Both the position numbers and the translations under genes were made by a program. A stretch of 64,000 bases of DNA from Pseudogracilibacillus auburnensis (GTDB taxonomy: Bacteria; Bacillota; Bacilli; Bacillales; Amphibacillaceae): contig NZ_QJJQ01000002.1 of assembly GCF_003201975.1 (NCBI RefSeq), positions 324,160-388,159 of the forward strand. Reading direction: 5' to 3'. Positions 9,760-18,358 of the stretch are shown here, in pieces (position 1 is the stretch's first letter; each line of letters starts with the position of its first letter). Under the pieces are notes generated by a model, which ran no database searches, was not told the origin of the DNA, and worked only from the letters and a program-made list of their open reading frames with translations.

Positions 9760-10341
9760 TTGCGCAAATTATCTGTTTTTTTAATGATAATCGGAATTGG
9801 TATCATTGGTTACGCTGGCTATCAATTAGTCTTAACAAACATGTTACAAAAAGAAAGTTTAGCGGAAGCTCAAGAAATACTAACTTCAACCGACGACGTA
9901 GATAATTTACTAGAGGCATATAAAAACTTTTCTCCGAATGTGGGAGATACAATTGGAATTTTAGACATTCCAAAAATTGATGCGGAATTACCGATCGTCG
10001 AAGGAACAGATGAAGATGAGTTAGAAAAGGGAGTTGGTCATTATAAAAGTACGGTCTTTCCATCAGAAAATGATCAAATCTTGTTATCAGGTCATCGGGA
10101 TACTGTTTTTAGGAGAATGGGTGAATTAGAAATTGGTGATATTTTAACGGTTAAAGTGCCGTACGGGGAATTTTCCTATGAAATTGTCGAAACGAGAATA
10201 GTCAGTGCAGATGATCGTACTGTCATAAAATCGACAGCACCTGATGAAGTATTAACGGTTTCTACTTGCTATCCATTTAATTATGTTGGAAGTGCACCAG
10301 ATAGATATATTATTAACGCACTCCCTGTGGATACTAAATAA
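9760..10341 (+). CDS. Class D sortase
   Basis: The protein has about 193 residues. The N-terminal membrane anchor (LSVFLMIIGIGIIGYAGY) is followed by a sortase barrel with catalytic His in SGHRDTVF and catalytic Cys in TVSTCYPF, and a downstream Arg in APDRYI. This arrangement is typical of class D sortases, which join surface proteins to peptidoglycan at LPxTA-like signals. I chose the TTG at 9760 because AAGGAG lies 7 nt upstream; an ATG at 9736 in frame lacks a site. No sorting-signal substrate is encoded nearby, so its target lies elsewhere. It is followed by its own terminator. Confidence 0.88.
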   Translation: MRKLSVFLMIIGIGIIGYAGYQLVLTNMLQKESLAEAQEILTSTDDVDNLLEAYKNFSPNVGDTIGILDIPKIDAELPIVEGTDEDELEKGVGHYKSTVFPSENDQILLSGHRDTVFRRMGELEIGDILTVKVPYGEFSYEIVETRIVSADDRTVIKSTAPDEVLTVSTCYPFNYVGSAPDRYIINALPVDTK

Positions 10342-10343
10342 TG

Positions 10344-10377
10344 TCATTTTGATTAAATTGATCAAAATGATTTTTTA
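10344..10377 (+). terminator. Rho-independent terminator of the sortase gene
   Basis: TCATTTTGAT pairs with ATCAAAATGA (10 bp) across a 7-nt loop and is followed by TTTTTTAT. It begins 2 nt after the sortase stop codon. Confidence 0.85.
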
Positions 10378-10391
10378 TACATTTAAGAAGC

Positions 10392-10577
10392 TGTTCAAAA
10401 AGTCCGATAAAAATGACATTTCAGCATTTCTTTGGCAGAAAAGCTGTGCTGGCAATATTTTATATGCAAAGTAATCGCAGACATAATCTTTTTCGATGGG
10501 AGGAGCATCCAATGCAGTCCCAGAACATCAGCGATCTTAGCTAACCTCGGATCCTTTTTTATCTTCCTTTTTGAACA
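10392..10577. mobile_element. MITE-like element with 22-bp imperfect terminal inverted repeats
   Basis: The left end begins TGTTCAAAAAGTCCGAT and the right end is the inverted version, ending CTTTTTGAACA. The element is 186 bp, with no coding capacity and internal strings ATCTTTTTCGATGGGAGGAG and CAGTCCCAGAACATCAGCGA. A relative in the opposite orientation starts at 25935 (CGCTGCGTTCTGGGACTCC, CATCCCATCGAAAAG). Size, inverted ends and lack of a gene fit a non-autonomous miniature element. No clear target duplication was seen. Confidence 0.65.
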
Positions 10578-10676
10578 TGCACTTAAAGAAAAAAGTGAAA
10601 CATAACGTTTGTTTCTCACATTGTCCTATATAAAGAAATAGAGAGAGATCGCTTAACCAATCTTGGGGGTTTTAAA

Positions 10677-12707
10677 ATGAAAAGATATTTATACGTAGTT
10701 AGTCTTATATTTCTAATTTTTCTTGCAAGTTGTTCCAATGAAGAACATAACCCAGCAGAGCAGCTTGATACATACATTTCCCTTTGGAACAAAAATGAGT
10801 TTATGAAAATGTATGAGATGCTGACAGATGAAGTGAAAGCTGAATATGCAAAAGAAGATTTTGTTGATCGCTATGAGAAAATTTACAATGATCTAGGAAT
10901 CGAAAATTTGGCTATATCTTCAACCGAATTATCAGATAAAGAGTTGTCCAAAGCTCGTGAAGAAGGGATTGTCACTGTCCCCTTAGAAGTAGAAATGGAT
11001 AGTATCGCTGGTCCAATTCAATTCACATATGATATTACCCTTCACTTGGTGGAAGAAGATAATGAGGAAGAAACAAAAGACTGGTATATTGAATGGGATC
11101 CTGGACTTATTTTTCCTGATTTGGCGGATGGCGGAAAAATTAAGATTGATGTAGAAAGCCCAAGAAGAGGAGAAATTCTTGACCGCAATCAAATGCCACT
11201 TGCTATCAATGATATCGCTTATGAAATTGGAGTTGTCCCAAGTAAATTTGAATCTGAAGAAAATGAAAAAGAGCAAATTGCAGCATTATTAAATATGTCG
11301 GTTAATGCAATAGATGAAAAGTTAAATGCAGCTTGGGTTGAGCCTGACCATTTCGTTCCATTAAAAATAATTCCCAAAAGTGCGGAAGAAAAAATATCTC
11401 AATTGTTGCTTATTCCTTCCGTCACTTCTGTTAAAACAACTGGTAGAACATACCCATCCAATAAGGCTGCCGCACATTTAACTGGGTACATTGGGCAAAT
11501 CACGTCTGAAGAAATGAAAAAATATCCAGAAGGTGCGTACAAAGAAAGTGATATGATTGGTAAACGCGGTCTGGAACTCTTTTATGAAGACAAATTACGT
11601 GGCGAAGAAGGAGTTAAAATACTAATCATTAAAGATAATGGCGATAAAAAAGAAGAAACGATTCTGCTAGCGGAGAAATCTGTAAAAAATGGGGAACATA
11701 TTCAAATTTCAATTGATGTTAATATTCAAGAAAAAATATTTTCGTCTTATGAAGGTAAATCTGGAACTGCAGCTGCCATTAACCCAAAAACTGGGGAAAT
11801 TCTAGCATTAATAAGCAGTCCATCGTTTGATCCGAATGAATTAACGTATGGAATCTCTCAAAGTAACTGGGATGCACTAATGAATGATAAAGAAGAACCA
11901 TTTGTTAACCGCTTTACAGCAACGTATGCACCTGGTTCAGTTCTAAAGCCTGTTTCAGCTGCAATAGGGTTATCAAATGGCACGATTAAGCCAGAAGAAG
12001 GAATTACGATAAATGGGTTAACATGGGGGAAAGAAGGATGGGGAGACTTCAAAGTAAAACGGGTTTCTACCACTTCGAAACCAGTCGATCTAAGAGAAGC
12101 TATTATTAAATCAGATAATATTTATTTCGCAATGAAAGCTGTTGAAATGGGTAGTGATAATTATATTGAAGGGTTGAAAAAATTTGGTTTTGGAGAAAAG
12201 CTTCCAGTCTCTTTTCCGTTTAATGCATCACAAGTGTCAAATGATGGGAAATTGACGGATGAAGTTCTCCTTGCAAATACGAGTTATGGGCAAGGGGAAA
12301 TCGAGGTAAGCTCTCTGCATATGGCACTTGCCTATACTCCTTTTTTAAATAAGGGGAACATGATAAAACCGAGCTTTTTACAAGAGGATAAAAAAGGAGA
12401 AATTTGGGTTGAAAATGTGATTAGTGAAGAAGATGCCGAACTAATGCAACAATATTTACGTGATGTTGTGACAGATGGTACTGCAAAAGCAGCGAAAGAT
12501 GAGGATTTCCCTGTATCGGGAAAAACCGGAACTGCAGAGCTTAAAGTTGCCCTCGATACGAAAGGTCATGAAAATGGTTGGTTCGTCGGATATCCAACAG
12601 AAGATCAAGATATGTTAATTGCGATGATGGTAGAAAAAGCGGAAAATATTGGCTCAAGCAGTTTTGTTGCTGGTAAAGTATTGGATATTTTAAAAGATAC
12701 AAAGTAA
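10677..12707 (+). CDS. pbpC: Penicillin-binding protein with MecA-N domain (PBP3/PbpC-like transpeptidase lipoprotein)
   Basis: The 676-residue class B PBP begins with a lipoprotein signal peptide (IFLIFLASC lipobox, Cys19). It then has an NTF2-like MecA N-terminal domain (residues about 25-150), a PBP dimerisation domain starting at SPRRGEILDRNQ, and a C-terminal transpeptidase. All three active-site motifs are present: SVLK (Ser-x-x-Lys, in APGSVLKP), SDN and KTG (in SGKTGTAEL). It is an outer-face D,D-transpeptidase cross-linking peptidoglycan. The architecture matches B. subtilis PbpC (PBP3) and staphylococcal PBP2a, which have low beta-lactam affinity; whether this one does cannot be read here. 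GGGGG lies about 7 nt before the ATG. Confidence 0.92.
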   Translation: MKRYLYVVSLIFLIFLASCSNEEHNPAEQLDTYISLWNKNEFMKMYEMLTDEVKAEYAKEDFVDRYEKIYNDLGIENLAISSTELSDKELSKAREEGIVTVPLEVEMDSIAGPIQFTYDITLHLVEEDNEEETKDWYIEWDPGLIFPDLADGGKIKIDVESPRRGEILDRNQMPLAINDIAYEIGVVPSKFESEENEKEQIAALLNMSVNAIDEKLNAAWVEPDHFVPLKIIPKSAEEKISQLLLIPSVTSVKTTGRTYPSNKAAAHLTGYIGQITSEEMKKYPEGAYKESDMIGKRGLELFYEDKLRGEEGVKILIIKDNGDKKEETILLAEKSVKNGEHIQISIDVNIQEKIFSSYEGKSGTAAAINPKTGEILALISSPSFDPNELTYGISQSNWDALMNDKEEPFVNRFTATYAPGSVLKPVSAAIGLSNGTIKPEEGITINGLTWGKEGWGDFKVKRVSTTSKPVDLREAIIKSDNIYFAMKAVEMGSDNYIEGLKKFGFGEKLPVSFPFNASQVSNDGKLTDEVLLANTSYGQGEIEVSSLHMALAYTPFLNKGNMIKPSFLQEDKKGEIWVENVISEEDAELMQQYLRDVVTDGTAKAAKDEDFPVSGKTGTAELKVALDTKGHENGWFVGYPTEDQDMLIAMMVEKAENIGSSSFVAGKVLDILKDTK

Positions 12708-12719
12708 TACTGCGGTTTT

Positions 12720-13021
12720 GAGGCTGGGACATAACTAAAACGACCATATCGAAAGACGAATAATGCATTATCTTAGCGGAGGAAATATACGTAGACTCCT
12801 GCGGGAGGAAAGGCATCGGTGAGACCCCACAGTGCGCTAGCCGAGGAGACTCACCAGCCGCCCGCGGTAAAGGAGTCACTGTGAAAACAAGCGATAGCGC
12901 AGGTTGAACAGATGTCGCTCTTATGCCCTGTGGTGAAAGCGAAGTATATTTCCAGAGCGGATTATATGCAGCTACCATTGTTCGGGTTTTTCTTTGGTGA
13001 AAACACTTTTGTCCCGGCCTC
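12720..13021. repeat. GAGGCTGGGACA-type dispersed repeat with inverted ends
   Basis: This ~302-bp element starts GAGGCTGGGACATAAC and ends TTTTGTCCCGGCCTC, so its termini are inverted repeats. Internally it carries GACTCCTGCGGGAGGAAAGG, GGCATCGGTGAGACC and CCAGCCGCCCGCGG, strings also present at 41460-41620. It is GC-rich against an AT-rich background. Similar elements are known as intergenic repeats in Bacillaceae. It has no credible gene and lies immediately after the PBP gene. Confidence 0.75.
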
Positions 13022-13172
13022 TTCTATTATGCTTACGTGAGGATAGGAATAAACGTTGTCTAGTTCCTTTACCGACGATAAAAATCGTCTCTTTCGCGAA
13101 AGGAAACACGCTGATTGGTAAGCAGTTAGGCGTTGAAAAGGCTATGTTGTCGGTTTTATTATTTCTGTGAGC

Positions 13173-13214
13173 AAAAAAAGAGAAACTTTCTATTGTTAAA
13201 TAGAAAATTCTCCT
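13173..13214 (-). terminator. Rho-independent terminator of the IDEAL-domain gene
   Basis: On the minus strand GAGAATTTTCTA pairs imperfectly with TAGAAAGTTTCTC and is followed by seven T residues. It sits directly after the stop of the gene ending at 13216. Confidence 0.75.
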
Positions 13215-13215
13215 T

Positions 13216-13665
13216 TTATAATAACTTCACTAACATATTAAATGTTTGAATATCTTTTTCATCCAGTGATTTATCTATTAATCTTTTAATATTTTGCACT
13301 TCTAGTTCCTTAATAATTAATTCGGTTTTATCATTCAGTTGACTTTCTTGTTTTTGTACAACTAATGATTTTTCATAATAAGGCTTAATGATTTCTTCTA
13401 ATTGATCCATAAAATCAGCAAGGGAAGTTAATTTTTTTACGGTTAAATAAATAATATCTTTCCCTTTTTGAAAGGCAAATTTTGTTTCTGTATTAACAAC
13501 CTGTTTTGTTTTACGATTAATTAATATTTCCTGACCTTCAATCGGAACAAAATGGTATACTTTCTTATTAATAAATAACGAAAAATACTGATACGCCAAT
13601 ATGATCCGGATATATTCTGTATTCATTTTAATATAATAAGGTTTTAATAATTTAACTGTCACCAT
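13216..13665 (-). CDS. IDEAL domain-containing protein
   Basis: The protein has about 149 residues. Its last ~25 residues (IKRLIDKSLDEKDIQTFNML) match the IDEAL motif, a short helical C-terminal domain found in several Bacillales proteins of unknown biochemical role. The N-terminal part is beta-rich, with no membrane segment. I chose the ATG at 13665 because GGAGG lies 8 nt upstream; an in-frame GTG start 9 nt further out overlaps that site. It is a single gene with its own terminator. The family is clear from the C-terminus; the function is unknown. Confidence 0.75.
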   Translation of the reverse strand: MVTVKLLKPYYIKMNTEYIRIILAYQYFSLFINKKVYHFVPIEGQEILINRKTKQVVNTETKFAFQKGKDIIYLTVKKLTSLADFMDQLEEIIKPYYEKSLVVQKQESQLNDKTELIIKELEVQNIKRLIDKSLDEKDIQTFNMLVKLL

Positions 13666-13747
13666 TTCCCCCACCTCCTAATTGAAAGATACTATGTTAG
13701 TTGACTTATTTTACAATGAATTCAGAAAAATTGCAAGAGTAAATTTA

Positions 13748-14812
13748 TTATTTGGGCATAATTTCCTCGACGATTTGATCAAAATTGTTTATTTCTGTAT
13801 GCAGCCAACTTTTTTCTTTCTTTTCCTCTAATTCCTTTGTAGCTTCGAGTTTCTTTAAGCCCTTTTTCATTTCGGCTTTATATCTTTTTGTATAATGAGT
13901 TATTTCAGCCTCATATTTTTCATCTGTTCCCTTCGTTACTGTTTGTTCGTATAGATCGACAATTGCATCACCAATTCGTGTTGGAAATAATTCATGTGGT
14001 GGCGTGCTGTCAAATAGACAACAATCAAGATCGCGAATGATGAGCATATCAAGACTTTTTGGATCAAAGCTACAATGGTAGACTTCTACATCATATCCAT
14101 ATTGATGACATGCTTCTAATACTTTTTTCATAAATACTGATTTTCCTGTTCCCGCTCTCCCTTTAATAAAAATTCGATTTTGGATAGGTTCGATTAAATC
14201 TTGCACATGATTGACGATCCCATCAGGCGTATTTGTACCAAATAACCTTTTATACACTGTAATTGGTTGTGAACTTGTTTCAGTATCATGAAATAATTCC
14301 GCTATACAATTTTCTGCCGCATGATCCGCTTTTGTAAAATCCATTTCATTAATATAGATTTTTTCTAAATCATCGTGGATTTCTAATCCTCTTTTGAAAT
14401 AAGCATATGCTTCTTCATATAGTTGATTTTTTTCTGGCATGTGAACAGCTTTGTCTGAACTACCTGGAATAAATTCGGTTAAATCAACGATTATTTCATT
14501 TTCTATCGAAGGGTCATTATTCGCTAATATTGCTACAGATAGCTCACGAACTATTATTCCATCCACATATTCTTTACTTTGAGGACTACTAATTATTTCA
14601 AGATCATATTCTTTACTGTAAAAATTGGCAATTTTTTTTAACACTTTCGTTTTTACTATGTTTGAAGGATGTTGTAAAATAATTATTTTCTTTATGTCTT
14701 TTATATTCGATTGTAAAAAGGTTACATATCCCTCTGCTGTATGACCATGTACATAGTATTTTATTTCTTGATGCACAACAACACTTCCTTTTATTTCTAC
14801 GAGTTTATTCAT
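13748..14812 (-). CDS. P-loop ATP-binding protein, PRK06851 type
   Basis: The 354-residue protein has Walker A GRAGTGKSVFMKK near residue 220. A preceding half reads like a second, degenerate nucleotide-binding fold (IIILQHPSNIVKTKVLKK). After Walker A come VEVYHCSFDPKSLDMLIIRD and CLFDSTPPHE. These features match a Bacillales/Clostridia family annotated only as ATPase (PRK06851); its role is unknown. The C-terminus is a charged coiled coil (residues about 305-345). Confidence 0.75.
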   Translation of the reverse strand: MNKLVEIKGSVVVHQEIKYYVHGHTAEGYVTFLQSNIKDIKKIIILQHPSNIVKTKVLKKIANFYSKEYDLEIISSPQSKEYVDGIIVRELSVAILANNDPSIENEIIVDLTEFIPGSSDKAVHMPEKNQLYEEAYAYFKRGLEIHDDLEKIYINEMDFTKADHAAENCIAELFHDTETSSQPITVYKRLFGTNTPDGIVNHVQDLIEPIQNRIFIKGRAGTGKSVFMKKVLEACHQYGYDVEVYHCSFDPKSLDMLIIRDLDCCLFDSTPPHELFPTRIGDAIVDLYEQTVTKGTDEKYEAEITHYTKRYKAEMKKGLKKLEATKELEEKKEKSWLHTEINNFDQIVEEIMPK

Positions 14813-14878
14813 ATTATATGCAAATTATGTGTAGATGTTTTTGCCTACAAAAATTCAACAACTTACCATTTAAAAAAT

Positions 14879-15238
14879 TTATCCAATACCTAATTGCTTG
14901 CGTTCTTCGGTCGTGAAAACGCGAGAGCGTGTTAAAAATCTTTTTCCTTCTGGCCCCTCGAGTGAAAACATCCCTCCACGTCCATCAACAACATCAATAA
15001 TTAATTGTGTATGTTTCCAGTAATCATATTGATCTTTCGACATATAAAATGGTGTACCACCAATTTTACCTAATAAAACATCCGAATCTCCAGTTCGGAA
15101 CTCATCTCTCGGATAGCACATTGGGGAACTCCCATCACAACAACCTCCAGATTGATGAAACATAAGGTCTCCATGTATCTCTTTTAAATGTTTGATTAAA
15201 GAAAGGGCTGCTTCTGTCGCTGTCACTCGTTCCACCAT
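14879..15238 (-). CDS. DUF779 domain-containing protein
   Basis: The protein has about 119 residues and a conserved HQSGGCCDGSSPMCYP cysteine cluster near residue 30, diagnostic of DUF779. These small proteins are repeatedly encoded beside aldehyde dehydrogenases (ExaC/AcoD type), as here; the cysteines suggest metal or cofactor binding but the function is unproven. I chose the ATG at 15238 (MVERVTA) because AGAGGAG is 8 nt upstream; an ATG two codons earlier is too close. A terminator separates it from the aldehyde dehydrogenase upstream, so it may be reached by read-through or have its own promoter. Confidence 0.8.
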   Translation of the reverse strand: MVERVTATEAALSLIKHLKEIHGDLMFHQSGGCCDGSSPMCYPRDEFRTGDSDVLLGKIGGTPFYMSKDQYDYWKHTQLIIDVVDGRGGMFSLEGPEGKRFLTRSRVFTTEERKQLGIG

Positions 15239-15308
15239 TTTCATCACTCCTCTTATCATATTATATATAATGGGCTACTTTCTAATGCACGTTTTATCTC
15301 TTTTGTAC

Positions 15309-15345
15309 AAAAAACTCCCACTATTTTCTAGAGTGGGAGTTTTTC
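15309..15345 (-). terminator. Strong bidirectional terminator
   Basis: AAAAACTCCCACT pairs with AGTGGGAGTTTTT across a short loop. It starts 7 nt past the aldehyde dehydrogenase stop, between it and the DUF779 gene. Confidence 0.85.
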
Positions 15346-15351
15346 ATTTGA

Positions 15352-16872
15352 TTAAAAGAATCCAGCTGGACCTTCACTATAACTAACAAGTAAATTTTTC
15401 GTCTGCTGGTAATGGCTTAACATCATTAAGTGTGTTTCTCTACCAATTCCGGATTTTTTATATCCACCAAAAGCTGCATGCGCTGGATACTGGTGGTACG
15501 TATTTGTCCATACGCGACCAGCTTGGATACCACGTCCAAATCGATACGCTTTATTAATATTGCGTGTCCAAACTCCAGCACCTAATCCATATAACGTATC
15601 ATTTGCAATTTCCATCGCTTCATCATCGTCAGAGAATGTCGTCACTGATAAAACAGGTCCAAAAATTTCCTCTTGGAAAATGCGCATTTTATTATGACCT
15701 TTAAAAATAGTCGGTTCTACATAATATCCGCCCCCAAGTTCTCCTTCCAATTTATTTGCATTTCCACCGATTAATACTTCTGCACCTTCCTCTTTTCCGA
15801 TGTTAAGATAAGAAGTGATTTTCTCCAATTGCTCTGTAGAAGCTTGTGCACCCATCATCGTTTCCGTGTCGAGTGGGTGTCCGATCTTTATCTTCTTCAC
15901 TCGGTCAATCGCACGCTCTATGAAAGAATCATAAATCGATTCATGAATTAACGCTCGTGATGGACATGTACAAACTTCCCCTTGGTTTAGTGCAAACATG
16001 ACTAATCCTTCAATCGCTTTATCTAGAAATCCGTCATCTTCATCCATGACATCTTTAAAAAATATGTTTGGTGATTTCCCACCGAGTTCTAACGTTACTG
16101 GGATTAAATTTTCAGAAGCATATTGCATAATTAAACGTCCTGTAGTCGTTTCTCCAGTAAATGCTACTTTCGAAACACGACTATTGGAAGCAAGTGGTTT
16201 TCCAGCTTCCACCCCGAATCCATTGACAATATTCAGTACCCCAGGAGGAATCAAATCACCAATTAATTCAAGTAATACATGAATAGATGCTGGTGTTTGT
16301 TCTGCTGGTTTTAAAACGACACAGTTACCTGCTGCAAGTGCTGGTGCAATTTTCCACGTCGCCATTAAAATTGGGAAATTCCATGGAATTATTTGACCTA
16401 CCACTCCAATTGGCTCATGAAAATGATATGCTACCGTATCATTGTCGATTTGACTAATCGTTCCTTCTTGTGACCTAATTGCTGAGGCGAAATAACGATA
16501 ATGGTCGACAGCAAGTGGTATATCTGCTGCTAATGTTTCTCTAACTGCTTTTCCATTATCCCACGTTTCTGCTACAGCTAACATTGCTAAATTTTCTTCG
16601 ATCCGATCCGCTATTTTATTTAAAATATTCGCTCTTTCTGTGACAGAAGTTTTTCCCCAAGCATCTTTCGCATCATGTGCTGCATCAAGGGCTAGTTCGA
16701 CATCCTCTTTCGTTGATCTAGCAATCTCACAAAATACTTGCCCTGTTACCGGGCTTACATTTTCAAAGTATTTACCGTTTGTTGGGGGAACATACTCTCC
16801 ACCAATATAGTTATCATACCGCTCTTTGTAATGAACAACTGACCCCTCTGTATTCGGATTTGCATACCTCAT
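15352..16872 (-). CDS. NAD-dependent aldehyde dehydrogenase (AcoD/ExaC type)
   Basis: The 506-residue aldehyde dehydrogenase has the Glu motif [13 protein letters not shown] and the catalytic Cys in [12 protein letters not shown] near residue 303, plus the [20 protein letters not shown] cofactor region. The N-terminus ([20 protein letters not shown]) and the partner DUF779 gene place it with acetaldehyde or ethanol-induced dehydrogenases. It oxidises acetaldehyde-like substrates to carboxylates in the cytosol. A perfect cre site lies 25 nt before the ATG, so repression by glucose through CcpA is likely. Confidence 0.92.
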   Translation of the reverse strand: MRYANPNTEGSVVHYKERYDNYIGGEYVPPTNGKYFENVSPVTGQVFCEIARSTKEDVELALDAAHDAKDAWGKTSVTERANILNKIADRIEENLAMLAVAETWDNGKAVRETLAADIPLAVDHYRYFASAIRSQEGTISQIDNDTVAYHFHEPIGVVGQIIPWNFPILMATWKIAPALAAGNCVVLKPAEQTPASIHVLLELIGDLIPPGVLNIVNGFGVEAGKPLASNSRVSKVAFTGETTTGRLIMQYASENLIPVTLELGGKSPNIFFKDVMDEDDGFLDKAIEGLVMFALNQGEVCTCPSRALIHESIYDSFIERAIDRVKKIKIGHPLDTETMMGAQASTEQLEKITSYLNIGKEEGAEVLIGGNANKLEGELGGGYYVEPTIFKGHNKMRIFQEEIFGPVLSVTTFSDDDEAMEIANDTLYGLGAGVWTRNINKAYRFGRGIQAGRVWTNTYHQYPAHAAFGGYKKSGIGRETHLMMLSHYQQTKNLLVSYSEGPAGFF

Positions 16873-16896
16873 CCATTCATTCCTCCCTATATTTTT

Positions 16897-16910
16897 TGAA
16901 ATCGCTTACA
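16897..16910. promoter_or_regulatory. Putative cre site (CcpA)
   Basis: TGAAATCGCTTACA matches TGNAANCGNWNNCA at every fixed position. It is 25 nt upstream of the aldehyde dehydrogenase start, a position suited to repression. Confidence 0.7.
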
Positions 16911-17018
16911 TCAAGTTGTTAGATCATGTTGTTTTACTTAATTAGATAATATCAATAACGTGCAAACATTTCAATCCCTTTTAAAACATTTTAACTAATG
17001 ATAAAGTGTGCAAAAATT

Positions 17019-17046
17019 AAAAAACTCGGCATATACCAAGTTTTTT
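17019..17046 (-). terminator. Rho-independent terminator of ydjO
   Basis: AAAAAACTCGG pairs imperfectly with CCAAGTTTTTT on the minus strand and is followed by a T tract. It lies about 55 nt beyond the ydjO stop. Confidence 0.55.
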
Positions 17047-17101
17047 GATAGAAATATTTATTTATGAATACGATAGCGCCTCCAACGCCCCTATTAATAA
17101 T

Positions 17102-17284
17102 TCATTCCAATTCTGGTAGCATCCGTATTTCCTGCTCCATTTTTGATTGACAAAGCGGACATTCTGGTTCTTTTTCAAAGCTAAATGACTCTCTCATCCA
17201 ACCTTGACATTCATCACTTGTACATGACCATACATTCGTCTCAACCTCAGGTAAAGGTTCTTTTGGACCCCGTGAAAAAGCCAT
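17102..17284 (-). CDS. ydjO: Cold-inducible YdjO-family zinc-ribbon protein
   Basis: The 60-residue protein has a four-cysteine zinc ribbon (WSCTSDECQGWMRESF, then CPLCQSKM), the pattern of B. subtilis YdjO. YdjO is cold-inducible; its biochemical role is unknown. I chose the ATG giving MAFSRG because AAAGGGG lies about 8 nt upstream; an in-frame ATG six codons earlier lacks this support. Confidence 0.8.
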   Translation of the reverse strand: MAFSRGPKEPLPEVETNVWSCTSDECQGWMRESFSFEKEPECPLCQSKMEQEIRMLPELE

Positions 17285-17351
17285 GTTACCATCCCCTTTC
17301 AATATCCCTATTATACCTCTTTTTTGAAAATAAAGAAAGTTATTATATGAA

Positions 17352-18242
17352 TCATTTGTTCGCGTATGGGTGATTGATCACCATATCAACGAACGTTTTC
17401 ATTGCCTTCGTTTCAAACTCTTGCCTTATTTTTATAATGGAAAAATCGCGTTGCACAGGTGTTTGCATAACGGGTAATTGTTTCACTGTCCCAAGCTTCA
17501 GTTCTTTTTTTATTGCCCATTTTGATACTAAACTAATACCTAATCCAGCTTCCACCGCTTCTTTTATTATTTGCGTACTACCAAAAATGAGGATCTGTTT
17601 TGGATTAATGTTATTTTTACGTAAAAAATGTTCGGTTATTTTTCTCGTTCCCGAACCTTCTTCACGGATGAGCCATGTCATATCATTTAATTCTTCCGGT
17701 GCGATTGGTCCCTTTCTATGTAAGTTTTTCCTACCGCTTGCGATAATATACATTTCATCCGTCGTAAACAATAGATGATTCATTGTCTCGTCCTTAAAAT
17801 TCCCTTCAATCAACCCTACATCTATTTCATGATTAAGTAACTTTTTTCCAATCTCTTCCGTATTCCCTATTAAAATATGTGGGGTTATTTGAGGGAATTG
17901 TTTAGAAAGGTTTTTGACTATTTTGGGTAAAAGATATTCACCAATTGTATAACTTGCACCAATTTTTAAGTTACCACTAGGTTCATTTTCCAATTCTGAA
18001 ACTAAAGCTTCCATTTGCTCATATTTTGCGATTATTTCTTTGCCAATTACATAAACTATTTCTCCTGCTTTATTTACATGTAATTGTTTATTATTTCTTT
18101 CAATTAATTTTGTTCCAATTTTTTGTTCCAAACTCTTGATTGATTGACTAACAGCTGGCTGGGTCATATGTAATTTTTGAGCAGCGCGGGTAAAGCTCTT
18201 TGATTCAACTACTTCGATAAAAACTGCTAAATATTGATCCAT
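17352..18242 (-). CDS. LysR-family transcriptional regulator (CysL/YwfK-like)
   Basis: The 296-residue LysR protein has an N-terminal winged helix (SFTRAAQKLHMTQPAVSQSI) and a periplasmic-binding-like effector domain (residues about 90-290, with GASYTIGEYLLPKIV). It is divergent from a YeiH-type exporter, the usual arrangement of the YeiE/CysL branch. It probably activates that exporter and represses itself. The shared gap holds an ideal T-N11-A site. Confidence 0.88.
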   Translation of the reverse strand: MDQYLAVFIEVVESKSFTRAAQKLHMTQPAVSQSIKSLEQKIGTKLIERNNKQLHVNKAGEIVYVIGKEIIAKYEQMEALVSELENEPSGNLKIGASYTIGEYLLPKIVKNLSKQFPQITPHILIGNTEEIGKKLLNHEIDVGLIEGNFKDETMNHLLFTTDEMYIIASGRKNLHRKGPIAPEELNDMTWLIREEGSGTRKITEHFLRKNNINPKQILIFGSTQIIKEAVEAGLGISLVSKWAIKKELKLGTVKQLPVMQTPVQRDFSIIKIRQEFETKAMKTFVDMVINHPYANK

Positions 18243-18258
18243 AGTGAATTACTCCTTT

Positions 18259-18275
18259 CATAAGTATTCCTTATG
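18259..18275. promoter_or_regulatory. LysR-type operator (T-N11-A palindrome)
   Basis: CATAAGTATTCCTTATG is a perfect 6-5-6 inverted repeat containing T-N11-A. It is just upstream of the lysR start in the divergent gap. A second inverted repeat, ATCATTA...TAATGAT, spans 18282-18308 and could be the activation half-site for the exporter. Confidence 0.6.
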
Positions 18276-18358
18276 CGAACCATCATTAATATCTATTTTA
18301 CTAATGATATAGATCATTTTATACTATTTATGTAACAAAATAGAGAGAAGGGTATATC

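Noticed and set aside
12541..12978. 145-codon minus-strand frame over the PBP end and a repeat
   Set aside because: It is a shadow frame reading through the repeat element.
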